Source: Marsupella aquatica
Taxonomy: Eukaryota > Marchantiophyta
Assembly: GCA_973895155.1 (NCBI GenBank)
Contig: OZ316891.1
Location: 30,070,001-30,134,000 of the forward strand
Length of the DNA stretch: 64,000 bases
Direction: 5' to 3'
The notes under the pieces are model-generated. The model searched no databases and was not told where the DNA came from. It saw nothing but the letters and a program-made list of their open reading frames with translations. Shown here piece after piece: positions 1 through 11,690 of this stretch (position 1 is the stretch's first letter; each line of letters starts with the position of its first letter). The translations under genes and the position numbers were made by a program.

Positions 1-870
1 AGGCTCTTAACTTTGACTCGAACCAAAACTGCATCAGTCCGTAACAGACATAGTGTACGTCCGGGTGATTGAAAATCCCGGTGAGAAAGTTGCGGTTGCC
101 AAATCGGTGGGCCGACCACCTGATGAGGGCGACCCGGATCAGGGACGTACCGGGTGTCCATCGGGAATGAAAGAGGAGTATCTTTGAGACGCCCTAATGA
201 ATGGCAACCTCCCAGTCTCCCGAGAGGGTGGTCACTTGCAGGGGCTGACACCCTGGTCCTCCCTTTCTCGTCCCTCGCTTTTTGGGATCTGTGCATGCGG
301 CCGGATTCCTTTTGGTCCTTGCTTGCTCCTTGGGGTTCCTTTCTGCGGCTGACCTACCCCCTTTCCGACGGGGGCTCGCCCTGCCCGAGGGCTCGTCTGC
401 TCCCTGCGGCCCTGGGTTTTCCTGGCCTTTGGGATTCAGTTTCGTGTTGCTGTCAATCGTGTTGGTGCTAGCCCTTTGTGCTGCGTTGGGGCCTGGTTGA
501 CTGTCCTCTACTTGGGCCAGGGTGGGGGTTTTTAGTTGCTGCTGCTGCTGCCGCTGCGCACTCGAGTTGGTGTTTGACTCTGGTGCTTGCCGTGTGGTTC
601 TCCGGTGGTTTTTGGGCCTCCCGATAGGTTCCACTTTGTGACCGGAGTTTGCAGTTTACTCCAGAGCTCTACCAGGCTTTTCAGTTCTCCGCTTAATAAG
701 GTGTTAGCCTTCTTGGAGCCTTTGTTAGTTATTTTTTGTTCTTTATTCTTTTGTTAGCTTTGGTTGGGGCCCCCTTGGCTTGTCTTTCTTGGGGTCCTTT
801 CCCTTTCTTTTCCTTCCCTTCATTGGGTTCCTTTGCCTTTGGGATTGTGTATCCAGGTTCAGCCTTTTTT

Positions 871-1251
871 GGGATCATGTATCCAGGTTGAATGTTTTTT
901 GCCCTTGGGCAATGTGAAGGCAAAGGTGCTTTGCCTTTGGGATCATGTACCCAAGGTAGTAGATAATATTTCTTGTAAGGATAAACACGAACGCCCAAAT
1001 CTGGTCATGTTGACAACAACATGTATAGATCTTCCGAAATTTCAATGACATATATATATTTAAAAGATGCTATACCACGAGAAATATTCATTTCTTTTTG
1101 TTTATTTCTTCCCATCCTGGGTCTAGGTATTTATCCAAAGTTTGTCTTATGAACTTGGGATAATAAAACGAATTACTTTTGTGTTCGGCGTTATTTGAGA
1201 TCATGTATTCAGGTTGAGCGTTTTTTGCCCTTGGGCAAAGTGAAGGCAAAG
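871..1251 (+). repeat. Dispersed direct repeat, two 55-bp copies
   Basis: Positions 871-925 and 1197-1251 are near-identical 55-bp copies sharing the core GGTTGA.TGTTTTTTGCCC followed by TTGGGCAA.GTGAAGGCAAAG. Partial echoes of the same phrase (TTTGGGAT, CATGTATCCAGGTT) occur around 832-870 and 925-955. Between the copies is an AT-rich stretch. This looks like a local duplication or a remnant of a repetitive element. Confidence 0.7.
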
Positions 1252-1431
1252 CGCAACAACAGAGGCCTACGAACTCTCGTATGGAAGTCTCTGTACTACG
1301 TGCCCATACCATAATTCCTGTCAGGAGAAGAGGTTATCGGTGTGTAACCATTTCTACAGAGGCCTGCTATAATCATAATCTGCTGTCCTGAAAAGTCTAG
1401 CTGGTAACCTCTTTCTGGGCAAGAGTTCTAG

Positions 1432-1525
1432 TGCAGGTCTGGGCTTATAGACTCTAACCTGCTCCCGAAATATTCATATTCAGGACCCAAGGTTACAGCC
1501 TAGTAACCCTACGCCCAGACCTGCA
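1432..1525. repeat. Inverted repeat, 13-bp perfect arms
   Basis: TGCAGGTCTGGGC at 1432-1444 is matched by its perfect reverse complement at 1513-1525. Weaker complementary pairs are nested around it (GTCCTGAA near 1385 with TTCAGGAC near 1480; GGTAACC near 1403 with GGTTAC near 1491), although these pairs interleave and would not form one simple hairpin. The function is unknown. Confidence 0.6.
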
Positions 1526-1800
1526 TTACCCTATACATATCCACATGGGGACGGACCGACCGAGTCGGGCGAGAACTAAGGCGTCCAACTGGGTACGCAG
1601 TGTAGCTACTGTGGTCGAAGGCAAACCTGAGCCGGTAACTACAGTACACATGACGCGTGAAAGTCTGGAAAAGGGTGTTTTCTGATGAGTGAAACTTGGG
1701 GGCGTGGACCGGATCTCACTCCCCGTGAGCCGCCCCTCCCGTCGACTCGGCCGGCACCCGCCAGTCAGGGCGAAGGATGCCGTAGAATGATGCCGTAGAA

Positions 1801-2262
1801 TGATGCTGCCGTGACCGACTGCGGGGACTTCTTCATGCTCCTCGTGCAGTCCAGTCCTACCCTCCTGCCCTCCTCTGCTCCCTCGCCCTCTTCTTCTGCA
1901 CACCGTGGTTTCTTCAGCCCTAATTGCTCCACAGCTTCTTGGATTCGCAGTTTCAGCTACGCATACGTTCGGAAGGAGTCGATGGCCACTCTCCAGTGAC
2001 AGATTGATCCCCACTCGTGCACTTCTCGAGGTTCTGAGGGGCCGATTTGCGTTTGGAACGACCGGAGTTTTGCGACAGTCGAGGGATCAGGTCTGTTGGA
2101 CTCGACGAACTCGACGAACTCAGCACCTCGGGTACTTTGGTGCAGGGCGTGGTAGTATTTCGATTAGGAGAAGCGTTTTGCAGATGTGGAATTGGAGCTT
2201 TAGGTGAAGCAGAGTTTTTCACTGACAGGAGGCCGTTTTGGGTGAGGCGAAGGTTTGTCACG
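1801..2262 (+). promoter_or_regulatory. SEC61 alpha 5' flank / probable 5' UTR
   Basis: This stretch directly precedes the SEC61 alpha start codon. Positions 1850-1930 are strongly CT-rich, like many plant 5' UTRs. The SEC61 frame stays open upstream to about 2047, but the residues there have no counterpart in the family, so I place the start at ATG 2263. I do not see a convincing TATA box. The boundary between promoter and transcript is inferred. Confidence 0.4.
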
Positions 2263-4942
2263 ATGGGTGGAGGATTTAGAGTTCTACATCTGGTTCGACC
2301 GTTTCTGTCCGTGCTTCCGGAAGTGCAGACTGCAGAGAGGAAGGTGCCGTTTAGAGAGAAGGTTCTCTATACCGTCGTTTCTTTGTTCATTTTCTTAGTG
2401 TGTTCCCAGCTCCCTCTCTATGGTATCCATTCGGCGACAGGATCGGATCCCTTCTATTGGATGAGAGTGATTTTGGCGTCGAACAGGGGTACAGTTATGG
2501 AGCTTGGTATCACTCCTATCGTCACCTCGGGGTTGGTGATGCAGCTTTTGGCTGGGTCCAAGATTATCGAAGTTGACAACAGCGTGAAGGAGGATCGGGC
2601 TCTTTTGTGAGTAGACTTCTCACTCTTGTAGTCAGCCATTGATGTAGATCCGTCTCGCAATACCTACTTGCATCTCAAAGCTCTCTACCGGAGGATCGCA
2701 TGCGGAGAAGTTTGTTGGAAATTTCGTTGGAAGCTGATACTCTCTTGGTGAATTATGGTCTCCAATCCTAGTCGATGCTATTAGCGGTGGGTTCTCGGGA
2801 CTATGGGCGTGCCAAGTTTGCGGTGTAGATGCACTTGTGTCTGAACTGCGGTGGCTCGTATAGCCTAATACCCACCTCTCGCAGAATAGACCTGCAGTGC
2901 CGAGAAGTTTTCCAGGCTTCTACTTTCCTTATGCGCCGCGGCATGGATGCCCTTCGTGCCCTGTGCATGAATTGTCGCATAAGTACCTTGTTTGCTCTTT
3001 TGGTTTTCAATTACTAACTTTTTCACGCCTTCCTGCGAAACTTGTCACGTCTTTTTGATTTCAAAACGGATCCTTTCTGATCGGGTGGTCTTGTCGGTGA
3101 TGGTTTTCCAGGAACGGTGCTCAGAAGTTATTGGGCGTCATGATCACTATTGGAGAGGCCGTTGCATATGTTTTGTCTGGAATGTATGGTGATGTCCGAG
3201 ATCTTGGAGCCGGGAATGCCATCTTAATCATTGTCCAGCTCTTTTTCGCCGGTATAATTGTGATTTGCTTGGACGAGCTCCTCCAAAAAGGATACGGGCT
3301 CGGATCTGGCATCTCGTTGTTCATTGCGACCAACATCTGGTACGTGCTCGACATGTTCTGCCCTGGGTTTGTGGCACTTCTGCAATGAAGATGTTTGGGG
3401 CATTTCAATTAGGGTTCAGAATAGTACTGTTTGTTGTGGAGATCGGCGTTTTCGGCCATGACTTTGTTGTTAGTGATTACGAAGGGTCACCTACATTCTT
3501 TGGCACGTGCATCTGGTTGTCAACTTATCTCTTCTATTGCTGCTATGCAGTGAGAACATCATCTGGAAAGCCTTCAGTCCGACTACCATCAACAGTGGCC
3601 GTGGAGCAGAGTTTGAGGGTGCTGTGATTGCTTTGTTCCATCTCCTGATCACGAGGACCGATAAAGTGCGAGCTTTGAAGGAGGCATTTTACAGACAAAA
3701 CCTTCCTAACGTCACTAATTTACTGGCGACGGTTTTGGTGTTTCTAATTGTCATTTACTTCCAAGGGTTCCGGGTTGTACTTCCTGTTCGATCGAGAAAC
3801 GCTCGTGGTCAACAGGGATCTTACCCTATAAAGCTGTTCTATACCTCGAACATGCCGATCATCCTTCAATCTGCCTTAGTTTCCAACCTGTACTTCATTT
3901 CACAGGTGAGAATGTATTGAACAGCGGAATTATTCAATCATCTAATGAGCAGGTTTTTTCAAACATGATGAAATCTGAATGCTCGTTGTCTCGCTATTGA
4001 CCCATTGTGCATGACACTGTTCTTCCAGCTCTTGTACAAGAAGTACAGCGGTGTTTTCCTCGTCCAACTTCTTGGAAAGTGGAAGGAGTCTGAGTACTCG
4101 CAAAGTGGACAATTGATTCCTGTCGGTGGTCTGGTGTATTATATCACTCCTCCTACCAGGTTTGTCTTCTTCTCGGACTGTTAGCTACCAAAACTCAATA
4201 ACCTCGACGGACTAGGATGGCTGATATCATGACTTTCAGATGCGTCCTATTGATCATGGTTATTGATGTTTCACGGTTGTATTGCAGTTTGGGAGACATT
4301 GCAGCCAATCCGTTCCATGCCTTGTTCTACTTCACTTTTATGTTGACGGCATGCGCCCTTTTCTCGAAGACGTGGATTGAAGTGTCTGGGTCTTCAGCTA
4401 GGGATGTCGCAAAGCAGCTCAAGGTAAGCGTTCAAGGATGTTCTGACAGTGGTTTTGTCCTTTGAATAACCTCCAATGTGAAACAAAGGCCATTTCGTCC
4501 AGTTGCATCCGCCTAGATGTCCATTGCCATTTTTTAATGTTTGTGGAAGCTTATAAAAATGATGGCTGAAAACTTTCATGGGTGAGAAGTTTTCAAACTT
4601 AAAGCTCTTTGTTCTTAGTCCGGGAGGCATCCTTCAGGTATACTTAGGAAGACTGAAATTGGATATTGAATGTAATTTGGTTTTGTTGTGGACTGTAAAC
4701 AGGAACAACAAATGGTGATGCCAGGTCATCGGGAATCAAACTTGCAGAAGGAGCTAAATCGATACATTCCAACAGCGGCTGCGTTTGGTGGAATGTGTAT
4801 TGGGGCATTGACTGTCGTAGCTGATTTCATGGGTGCCATTGGGTCAGGAACAGGAATTTTACTTGCCGTCACCATCATCTACCAATACTTCGAAACATTT
4901 GACAAGGAGCGAGCTAGTGAACTCGGGTTCTTTGGCTTTTGA
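2263..4942 (+). CDS. SEC61A: Protein transport protein SEC61 subunit alpha (six exons)
   Basis: This is the pore-forming subunit of the ER protein translocon, a ten-helix membrane protein that passes nascent chains into the ER lumen or membrane. Exons are 2263-2606, 3112-3339, 3551-3905, 4029-4159, 4288-4423 and 4703-4942. All introns are GT-AG, all junctions keep frame, and the sum is 1434 nt, giving 477 aa, the usual family length. Landmarks are the plant-type start [31 protein letters not shown] and [13 protein letters not shown] in exon 1, [20 protein letters not shown] in exon 2, [19 protein letters not shown] in exon 3, [20 protein letters not shown] in exon 5, and [13 protein letters not shown] with the plant C-terminus SELGFFGF in exon 6. 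No damage is seen. Paralogue assignment is not possible from one copy. Confidence 0.97.
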
Positions 4943-6535
4943 AACACTCAGGTTCCTTGAAAATTTTGGTATAGCTGCAAAGGGATTTTATTTGTACTAA
5001 GTCACAGAGTTTGAGCCCCAAGTAGTGAGGGGGAAATTTAGTTAGGTTTGCGAATTTAAGGTGGGTTCAAGGCCAGAGCTTGCTAGAATCTTTAACCGCA
5101 GCTTGCTGTAGATGTTCTTATATTCTCATGTACAAGCCACTCTACTCTGCTGTAGGTCGTCCCCATCAGCATTACGCAGAGACGGTCGAACGCATTAAAG
5201 TTCCTTCTGGATGTGTGACCCTTCTGTGGCATGGGTATTCATTGTACATGTCTGTCCGTCCATCGCTGGAAGAGCTGTGAAACACTCCTGTCTATCATCG
5301 ATGGGAATTTACCATTGAATGTTTTTGACATTGGTTTCACAAGTTCATTTTAGTCTGCCGGGCTATAGAAGGGAAGTTTTGACGCTACAGGTGCATCAGG
5401 CCATTGAACGGCACTCAGGCTACTGTAATCATTTGTAACGAAGCTGGCTCTGCCTATGGACATTTGAGCTGCAGTCGAGTGCAATTACAGAGTACTATCA
5501 TGAAACATGGGTACGCTCAAGCCTGGCTCGAGGGCTATTGCAGCGAGCTGACAATAACATCAAGAAGTTGGTATTCAGGAAGCGAAGAGTTATGGTGTGT
5601 ATAAGTTACTACATGTGCGAGGTGTGCAAATCTTGGACTCCGATTTCTAGTTCGAAGTGGCTTTTGAACCAACTCCGGTCGTCTCGGGATTGGGAAGGAA
5701 AATCTTTCAGACTGAGGAGTTTATGGGTGACTTCTCTTGTCTTGGTTTGTTGAAGACGTGGAGGATCCTATGAGGGATGTGCCAGACAAAGTGAACATTA
5801 AATGCATGATGGGGAGTCCGGGGTGGAAATCGATGAGTGTGAAGGCTGCCTACATCTACATATCGTCTGTCTTTCTCACTTAAAATGTAATGAGCTCGCC
5901 AGAATTGGTTTGCAGCCAGCTTGGGTGAATCTTGGCACGTTTGGCTTGTCCATCATGGCGATCAATGAAAGTACTGGAGCCATGTCGGTGCATTACTTTC
6001 CACTCCACTCACTTCCTAACGTTACAGAGGACGTCAGAAAACGCCAGCCGTTGTTAGAGACCTGAAGTGCGTTACACTCTACTTACTTCCTAATTGTACG
6101 AGACCTGACGGGCGTGCATGAGGGATAGGTCGCGATTATCATATACATAAAGAGCCACTAGCCACAACAAAAATATGGTTAACAGATTGCACCGTCTTTT
6201 TTCCTGAAATTGTGGAGACAAATGTGAAAAAGGAAGAAATCTTGTACACTTCTCCTTTGTATATGGCCAATGGTGGTTTAAGATTTCTAGTGACACTCAC
6301 AAGGTTTTTTGATTCCAGATCCAGCTCCAACAGTTTCCAAGCCCTAACAGTTTCCAGTCCACAATCACTATAATCCAGTTTCCAGTCAACAATCACTATA
6401 ATCCAAAAGAGCTACAGAAGACTATTAAATGCTTAACACTTTACTTCCGACTGAGTGTAGGGTTTTATAAATTATTCAAAAGTTGTGTCGTCCCACGGCG
6501 CACAAACAAATATTGTAGCTCCTCTGCAGACATTT
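4943..6535. other. SEC61 alpha 3' region and intergenic DNA
   Basis: The first few hundred bases are presumably the SEC61 alpha 3' UTR. Several plus-strand open stretches between 5080 and 6065 (60-90 codons each, in different frames) have fairly natural amino-acid content but no motif I recognise, and no splice sites that join them cleanly. They may be remnants of a decayed gene or chance. No RNA gene was recognised. Confidence 0.4.
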
Positions 6536-6750
6536 ACACTCAACAGGGGCAGACCCCAAAACAACAAGGGGTATAAACTACACTCAACAGGGGCAGACAC
6601 CAAAACAACAAGGGGTATAAACTACACTTCAACTGCCAAGGTTTTCAATGGACAATAGTTTGATCCTTGTGGCATCAAAACAACAAGGGGTATAAACTAC
6701 ACTTCAACTGCCAAGGTTTTCAATGGACAATAGTTTGATCCTTGTGGCAT
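6536..6750 (+). repeat. Nested tandem duplications (44-bp and 75-bp periods)
   Basis: A 44-bp unit beginning ACACTCAACAGGGGCAGAC occurs at 6536 and 6580. It is followed by two essentially identical 75-bp copies at 6601-6675 and 6676-6750, starting CAAAACAACAAGGGG and ending TTGATCCTTGTGGCAT. The two arrays share the phrase AACAACAAGGGGTATAAACT. The near identity points to recent slippage or unequal exchange. Confidence 0.9.
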
Positions 6751-7130
6751 GTGTCTGGTGAGGACTCTGCCTCCATCCAGTTTCTCATTGTGTTGTGTGA
6801 TAGTCAATGCCTCTTGACCTCCATTCCTGGAAGAATGATGGTCTGCCTACATGAGCTTCTGTGTCTGTTCACACATTTGCATCTGTTCAAAGGTCATAGT
6901 TGCCCTAGAAAACAGTAAATAGGGTATGCACCATGACTCTGGCTTGTATTGGCCAATTGTGCACAGGTAACTTTGTAAGAGGGTTTGAACAATCCTTCCT
7001 GACAAGTGAACTGTCACTAGGCATATAAAAGGGGGAAGTGTGCAAGGCCTTTTTGTTCACTTCCTCTCATTCTTATATTCTCTCGTTCCATATTGCTCCA
7101 CAAATTCAAGAAAAGATACTATTTATGGTG

Positions 7131-7341
7131 AAACCAAGTTTTTGTCAAGGCTAGTGGTGGTTTAAGAACAAAGGGCATGGTTGCATTTACATTCATATCA
7201 CCAAAAAATGCGGTTCATTTACCACCTATGTAGTTATCCAAATCCCACCAGGTTTTTGTCATGGCTAGTGGTAATTAAAGAACAATGGGCACGGTTGCAT
7301 TGAAGGTTCACTTACCCACCTACTGTAGTTATCCAAATCCC
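7131..7341 (+). repeat. Diverged tandem duplication (~120 bp)
   Basis: The phrases GTTTTTGTCA.GGCTAGTGGT, AAGAACAA.GGGCA.GGTTGCAT and GTAGTTATCCAAATCCCA occur twice in the same order, starting near 7137 and 7252. The second copy is shorter because of internal deletion. No function is evident. Confidence 0.75.
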
Positions 7342-8099
7342 AGTTTCAGTCATGCAGGTTTGAGATGCCTTAATGGAGAGACAAATGCCTAGTAGCAGTG
7401 TATTTTTTAAGGATTTTTATGTTTAGCCAATGTGACTAGTGTCGGGCTTCTCTAAGGGAGGAGATTCTAGTAACATTCTCTATCAGATTTTCCTGAATTA
7501 AATCGTGACTGTCAGATATCCCTGGATTTTAAGGAGGATGGTTAGATTCTAGCAAATGGGGATCATGATTTGGGGAAAAGTGGCTAATGGTGATAAAAAA
7601 ATCTAGCGAATAATAGCCAAAAGTGGGGAGGTGGAATTTAGCAAAAATTTGCACTTGAAAAATAGGCTGTTGTTTCTCTTGCCTCGAGAGATATTTCTTG
7701 AACTGAAAAACCAATTAATGCGCCAATCTTCACTACGGTACACGATCCCCAGCCAGCCAGGCTCCTAACTCCTCACTCGGAAAAGGAGGTATTTGCTTGA
7801 TCTACCCCCAAAAGGAAACTTGGTACTTGATCAACCCCCTGAGGTCTATCAAAGGTCCAAATTTGAGATCGAAAGGACAATCAACGGTCCAGATTGGGGA
7901 AAAGTATCAAGGGGGAAAGTATCCAGGGGGTTGATTAAACAAACTTTTTGTAGGAGGGGTCTACTAAGCATATCTCTCCTCGGAAAAGGGAGGTAAAGTC
8001 CAATCTCGTTTTGAAGGAATGCCCCTCTCGTACAGGTCGTGGGGCTCCACGTTCTTTTACGGAACAACGTACAACACGCTCTCCATGCTCATTTCAATT

Positions 8100-9926
8100 A
8101 AAATGCATTCAGGAATGAATTGCATTGGTTGTGGGCCCGGAATTTATTGCTCGACTGGGTCCTTAGCTCCGCGGTAGACATGGCAGAACCAGAGAAAGCT
8201 GGTGGTCGCTGCCTTTCGTTGACAATGCAGTGGAACAGGTTCTTGATTCAGGTCTCACCTGGCCGTGGACATCTCTCAACGAAAAACAAGCAAGCAAGTG
8301 AAGGGCTATCAAGTGCAATTGATGGTGATCTCATGCGGATGCGAGTAACTAGTGATTGGACACAGCTATTTCTGCCTCGCTCACGTATTCCAATTTAATA
8401 ATCCTTCATTGCAGAGGATTCTTCTGTCCTACTGGTGAGGGTTAACATGGAAATATGATGAATGGATCTAATGCTTTCATCTACTGCTTTCATCTACTGT
8501 ACATAGTTACCCATTTTGATCCTTCCTAGAAAATCGGAGGTTGCCCCTCATTGTGGTAGTAGTCTTTTCCGAGACAGTGAGGCTGGAGCGAGCTTACGTC
8601 ATTTTACGATCCAATAGGTTTGAAATGGTCTTTTGATTGAATGCATCAGGTTAGTAGACTACCTATTGTGCATTTCTGGTCTTACATGAGATCATGAAGT
8701 GGACTCAGTGTGATCCCGCAGTTTGTTTCGTGACAAGGAAGGTTATTCATTCATCTCAGGTGGAGCGATTGAGGGGCCCTTTAGTTCTTCAGCTCAGCTG
8801 ATTGACCTCTTCCAGTCATCCTCGAGAAATGTGGCCTGGTCCAGTGGATGGTCAGAGTGGTCGTTTTCCAGTCGTCGAGAAGCGGAGGTGATCCATGTGG
8901 TTCGAGCGTGACACCAACAGTACCTTTACGATGTCGGTGGGAATTTACGATATTGAAAATAATGACATTGACTTCAATTGTATAGAAGCAGGGTCTCTAT
9001 TTGAGAAAGTACTTCAACCAATGAATAAAATTTAGAATCTAGCGACTGAACTCGCTACTTTGAGCCTGCACAACTTCGACCAATGACTAAAATTTAGAAT
9101 CTAGCGACTGACAGGGTTTCCAGCCAAAAAATAAGTTCGCGAGGATCAAACCGCCTCACAAGGTTCTGGTAGGATCTTTCGCAGGGGCTTTCCTACTTCT
9201 TATCGGAGGCCTCTGGTTTTGTATGATAGTCAGCATCCTCAGTTTTCCGTGGCAGGGTGGGCAGAATATTTTCAATATCATCATTCGTTTCAATCGCGTC
9301 CTAAGACCTTGCTAATAGTTTTATCTACGCTTGATATCGACCAGTATCGAGAGCACAGCACCTACTTTGATGAAGTTAGGATTGTGGAACCCTTTGTTGT
9401 GAATGAAAAAGTCCTGCAAGATAGCCTCTCACTGCTGCATATATTTATGGAATCAGACTGACTTTGACAAACTGGTTTATGAGCCGCCAATTCCCTGTTC
9501 GTGGACAATTGTAATTCGTTGTTGGACTATCCTCCCTTCGCAGCAGCAACAAGTCTTTTTCCACCGGATACATTCTCGACAAAAGTGATGAGCATACAGC
9601 CTGATGGGCAGACTTACAATTTTTTTGGGAAAAGACTGCTTTCTTATGAATTCTGTAATCAGCCAGTAGAGAAATTCTTAAACGCTCACTACAGTAATTG
9701 GTATCAAAAGTCAACCCGACACCGGATCAGTCCCTCGTACATGATCAGTGCTGTTTTTGAGAGCCATCGCCAGGAGTCGTGTCTTCCCTGGAAAATCGTA
9801 AATTTCAATCTTGACTGGTACCCAGACGAGGAGGCTAATGTTACCCGACTGTGGAAGATCACTCTGTCCGATCTCAAGCTAGGAAAGAGGCCGAAAGTCG
9901 TGAGGTCACTCTGCAGAACTGTTTAA
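8100..9926 (+). other. Unrecognised coding-like stretches, possible decayed gene
   Basis: Several plus-strand open stretches lie close together: about 8120-8398, 8723-8911, 9219-9461 and 9501-9926. The last reads 141 codons with balanced composition (for example GQTYNFFGKRLL and KIVNFNLDWYPDEEANVTRLW). Around 9150-9240 another frame gives a hydrophobic run (VLVGSFAGAFLLLIGGLWF) typical of a membrane helix. I do not recognise the family. The pieces are in different frames with stops between them, so this is either a multi-exon gene whose introns I cannot define or a pseudogene. A 30-bp phrase (ACTAAAATTTAGAATCTAGC) is duplicated near 9020 and 9080. Confidence 0.25.
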
Positions 9927-10987
9927 AGCGGGGATCTTGTTGCTGAGGAGTGAAGATACTTGTGGACAAATGAATTGGTTGATCACATACATTACGACTC
10001 GATCAATCTATGCTAACTTCTCAGTTCACCAAGCTTTCTTGAGGTTGGTGCTCTGCATCATAGCGAATCTACTCAATGTGTACCCGTTTCCCTGCCTTCT
10101 CAAGGACCAAAAATCAAGGTGCACCAGTGGCCCTCCTGTTTTGCGCAGTTATCATATTTTGTTAGTATCTGTTGATGGGCAGTCATGTTCGTCCTCTGGA
10201 GACAGTCTACTCTCTTGGCCTTGATGTTTCAGATATGGTCAAGAAGTCTTCATGTTCTCAGCAGCGCACAGCTGCTGTTTGCATGATAAACTGCTTCTTA
10301 CTGAATGATATTGTGTTTCGGACTACTTGTTATGAAATTGCATAGTTCCCGGCATCCATCTTAACCTTTACCAGCATTGAAAGGTAACAACTTGAAGGGA
10401 GTGTTTGGTTCTCATCGTTTCTGTTCGGATTCCGGTCTATACGTTCTGTTGGTTGTCATCACCTCACCGCGCGTAGACGAAGAAAACTCGTTTGTCCAAA
10501 TTAAATAGCAACTGATAAAATGTATTCTCTCATGACAATAGGGACTTTTAGTGTTTTTGTGTCCCAACTTGTAAATTGCGGTTGACTTCTGCTATCTCGA
10601 CCTTTTTTTGAAGTTTTTGAAGTTTGTTTGCTGCTGCAGTTTTTTAGGAGCAGCAACACTGACACTCAGCCCAACGCGCTGAGTATGACGTCCTTACAAG
10701 CTTTTCTCGTTGAACATCAAATCGCAACACCGAAGTGGTACCAACGGTTCTTTGACAAAATTTCCATCATCTTACTGGATTTCCACTACTGATTATCACG
10801 CACGATCCGCTCAATTGGTTCTATTTCAGGTTAGTGACATCGAAATAGTGCCGTTGCCGTTGCCGTTTTTTAAATTTTTGCTCGTCTCTTCCTATGAGCG
10901 TACCCATGCACTTCGAAGAAGTGGCTCTAATGAAGGTGGACATCCTCTTGGTACGTTTCGATGTTCCACAGCGACGGCCAGTTCTGG
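9927..10987. other. Intergenic, nothing recognised
   Basis: AT-leaning DNA with short unrelated open frames. I see no coding family, RNA gene or transposon end. It ends where homology to the KFB repeat unit begins. Confidence 0.4.
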
Positions 10988-11420
10988 TACTCCTTCCGCA
11001 CACTTTTGAGGGCCAGTTATGCCCTGGCTCTACATAAACTTTTACCGGAAACATGACAGTTAAACCAGATACAAGTCCAGCTCTGAGCTCAAACTCAGTA
11101 GATTATACGTCACGAAAACTTCTATGCACAGATAACTGCAGTTCTCATTTTATTAATTACATCATGGTGGAGGAAATGTGTTCAAGGAAAGATATTACTT
11201 TTGTAAGGTGCAAGGAAACCTATGTAGGATTATCTACAATTGAAAGCCTAGCTAGAAGCACTGGCCACACTGCTGGGACTGGTACTAGACAACCTAGGAG
11301 GCAAGATTCGATCTCTACGTACTCAAGGCCGTGTTGGGATAAACAATATCAAATGGGATAAACAATATCAAATTTAATACAATAACAAATCTGATATAGG
11401 CACTTACCCACAAGACCTGA
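10988..11420 (+). repeat. Truncated fifth copy of the KFB unit (tail fragment)
   Basis: This segment matches the downstream part of the KFB unit: TACTCCTTCCGCACACTTTT at 10988 matches positions near 17770, 51445 and 56320. It then jumps, after CTATGTAGG near 11228, to sequence that in unit A lies near 18985 (ATTATCTACAATTGAA), so about 850 bp is deleted inside it. It ends near the CCCACAAGAC that corresponds to about 19170 in unit A. It shows that the array once extended further left, and it contains no KFB gene. Confidence 0.85.
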
Positions 11421-11584
11421 GGCACAATGATATCTTTCACTCAACAATTTTTTTTACAATAATGTATTTTTCTATTCAATGATATCTTTTGCACTAGTAT
11501 CTATTTCTCAATAACATCTTTAACCAAACAACATATATCTTTTATGCAATGCATGAGGATTGAAAGGATACCAACAAAATGGTC

Positions 11585-11690
11585 ATAGTTCGACTGTCTA
11601 GATTTGTAGTGTCTGGTCATAGTCGACTGTCTTGTAATGTCTGGTCATAGTCGACTGTCTGGTCATAGTCGACTGTCTAGATTTGTAGTC
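11585..11690 (+). repeat. Short tandem repeat at the left edge of unit A
   Basis: The phrase GGTCATAGT(T)CGACTGTC occurs four times, twice followed by TAGATTTGTAGT. Corresponding single-copy sequence (CTGTCTAGATTTTTAG) marks the left end of units B (about 21810) and D (about 58580), so unit A's edge was locally amplified. Confidence 0.8.

Larger units (their letters stand above)
1..1800. other. GC/pyrimidine-rich non-coding region, possibly repeat-derived
   Basis: I recognise no gene here. The first 700 bases are rich in C, T and G, and the open frames on both strands are low in complexity (Pro/Arg/Ser-rich on minus, Leu/Ser/Cys-rich on plus), as expected from biased composition rather than selection for a protein. 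A stretch of similar character lies at 44.1-44.8 kb inside the large transposon, so a retroelement leader or LTR remnant is possible, but I see no termini. Positions 830-1260 hold short repeated phrases (see the separate repeat entry). Confidence 0.4.

Noticed and set aside
194-634. 146-codon minus-strand frame at the left edge
   Set aside because: Its Pro/Arg/Gln-rich, low-complexity composition follows from the GC/CT-rich DNA. There is no family resemblance and several overlapping frames are equally open.
1526-2014. 162-codon minus-strand frame opposite the SEC61 alpha 5' region
   Set aside because: It is Arg/Thr/Ser-rich with no recognisable domain and overlaps the CT-rich 5' flank of a well-supported plus-strand gene; probably chance.
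2047-2262. Upstream in-frame extension of SEC61 alpha
   Set aside because: The extra residues have no counterpart in SEC61 alpha. The conserved protein starts at [11 protein letters not shown], position 2263.
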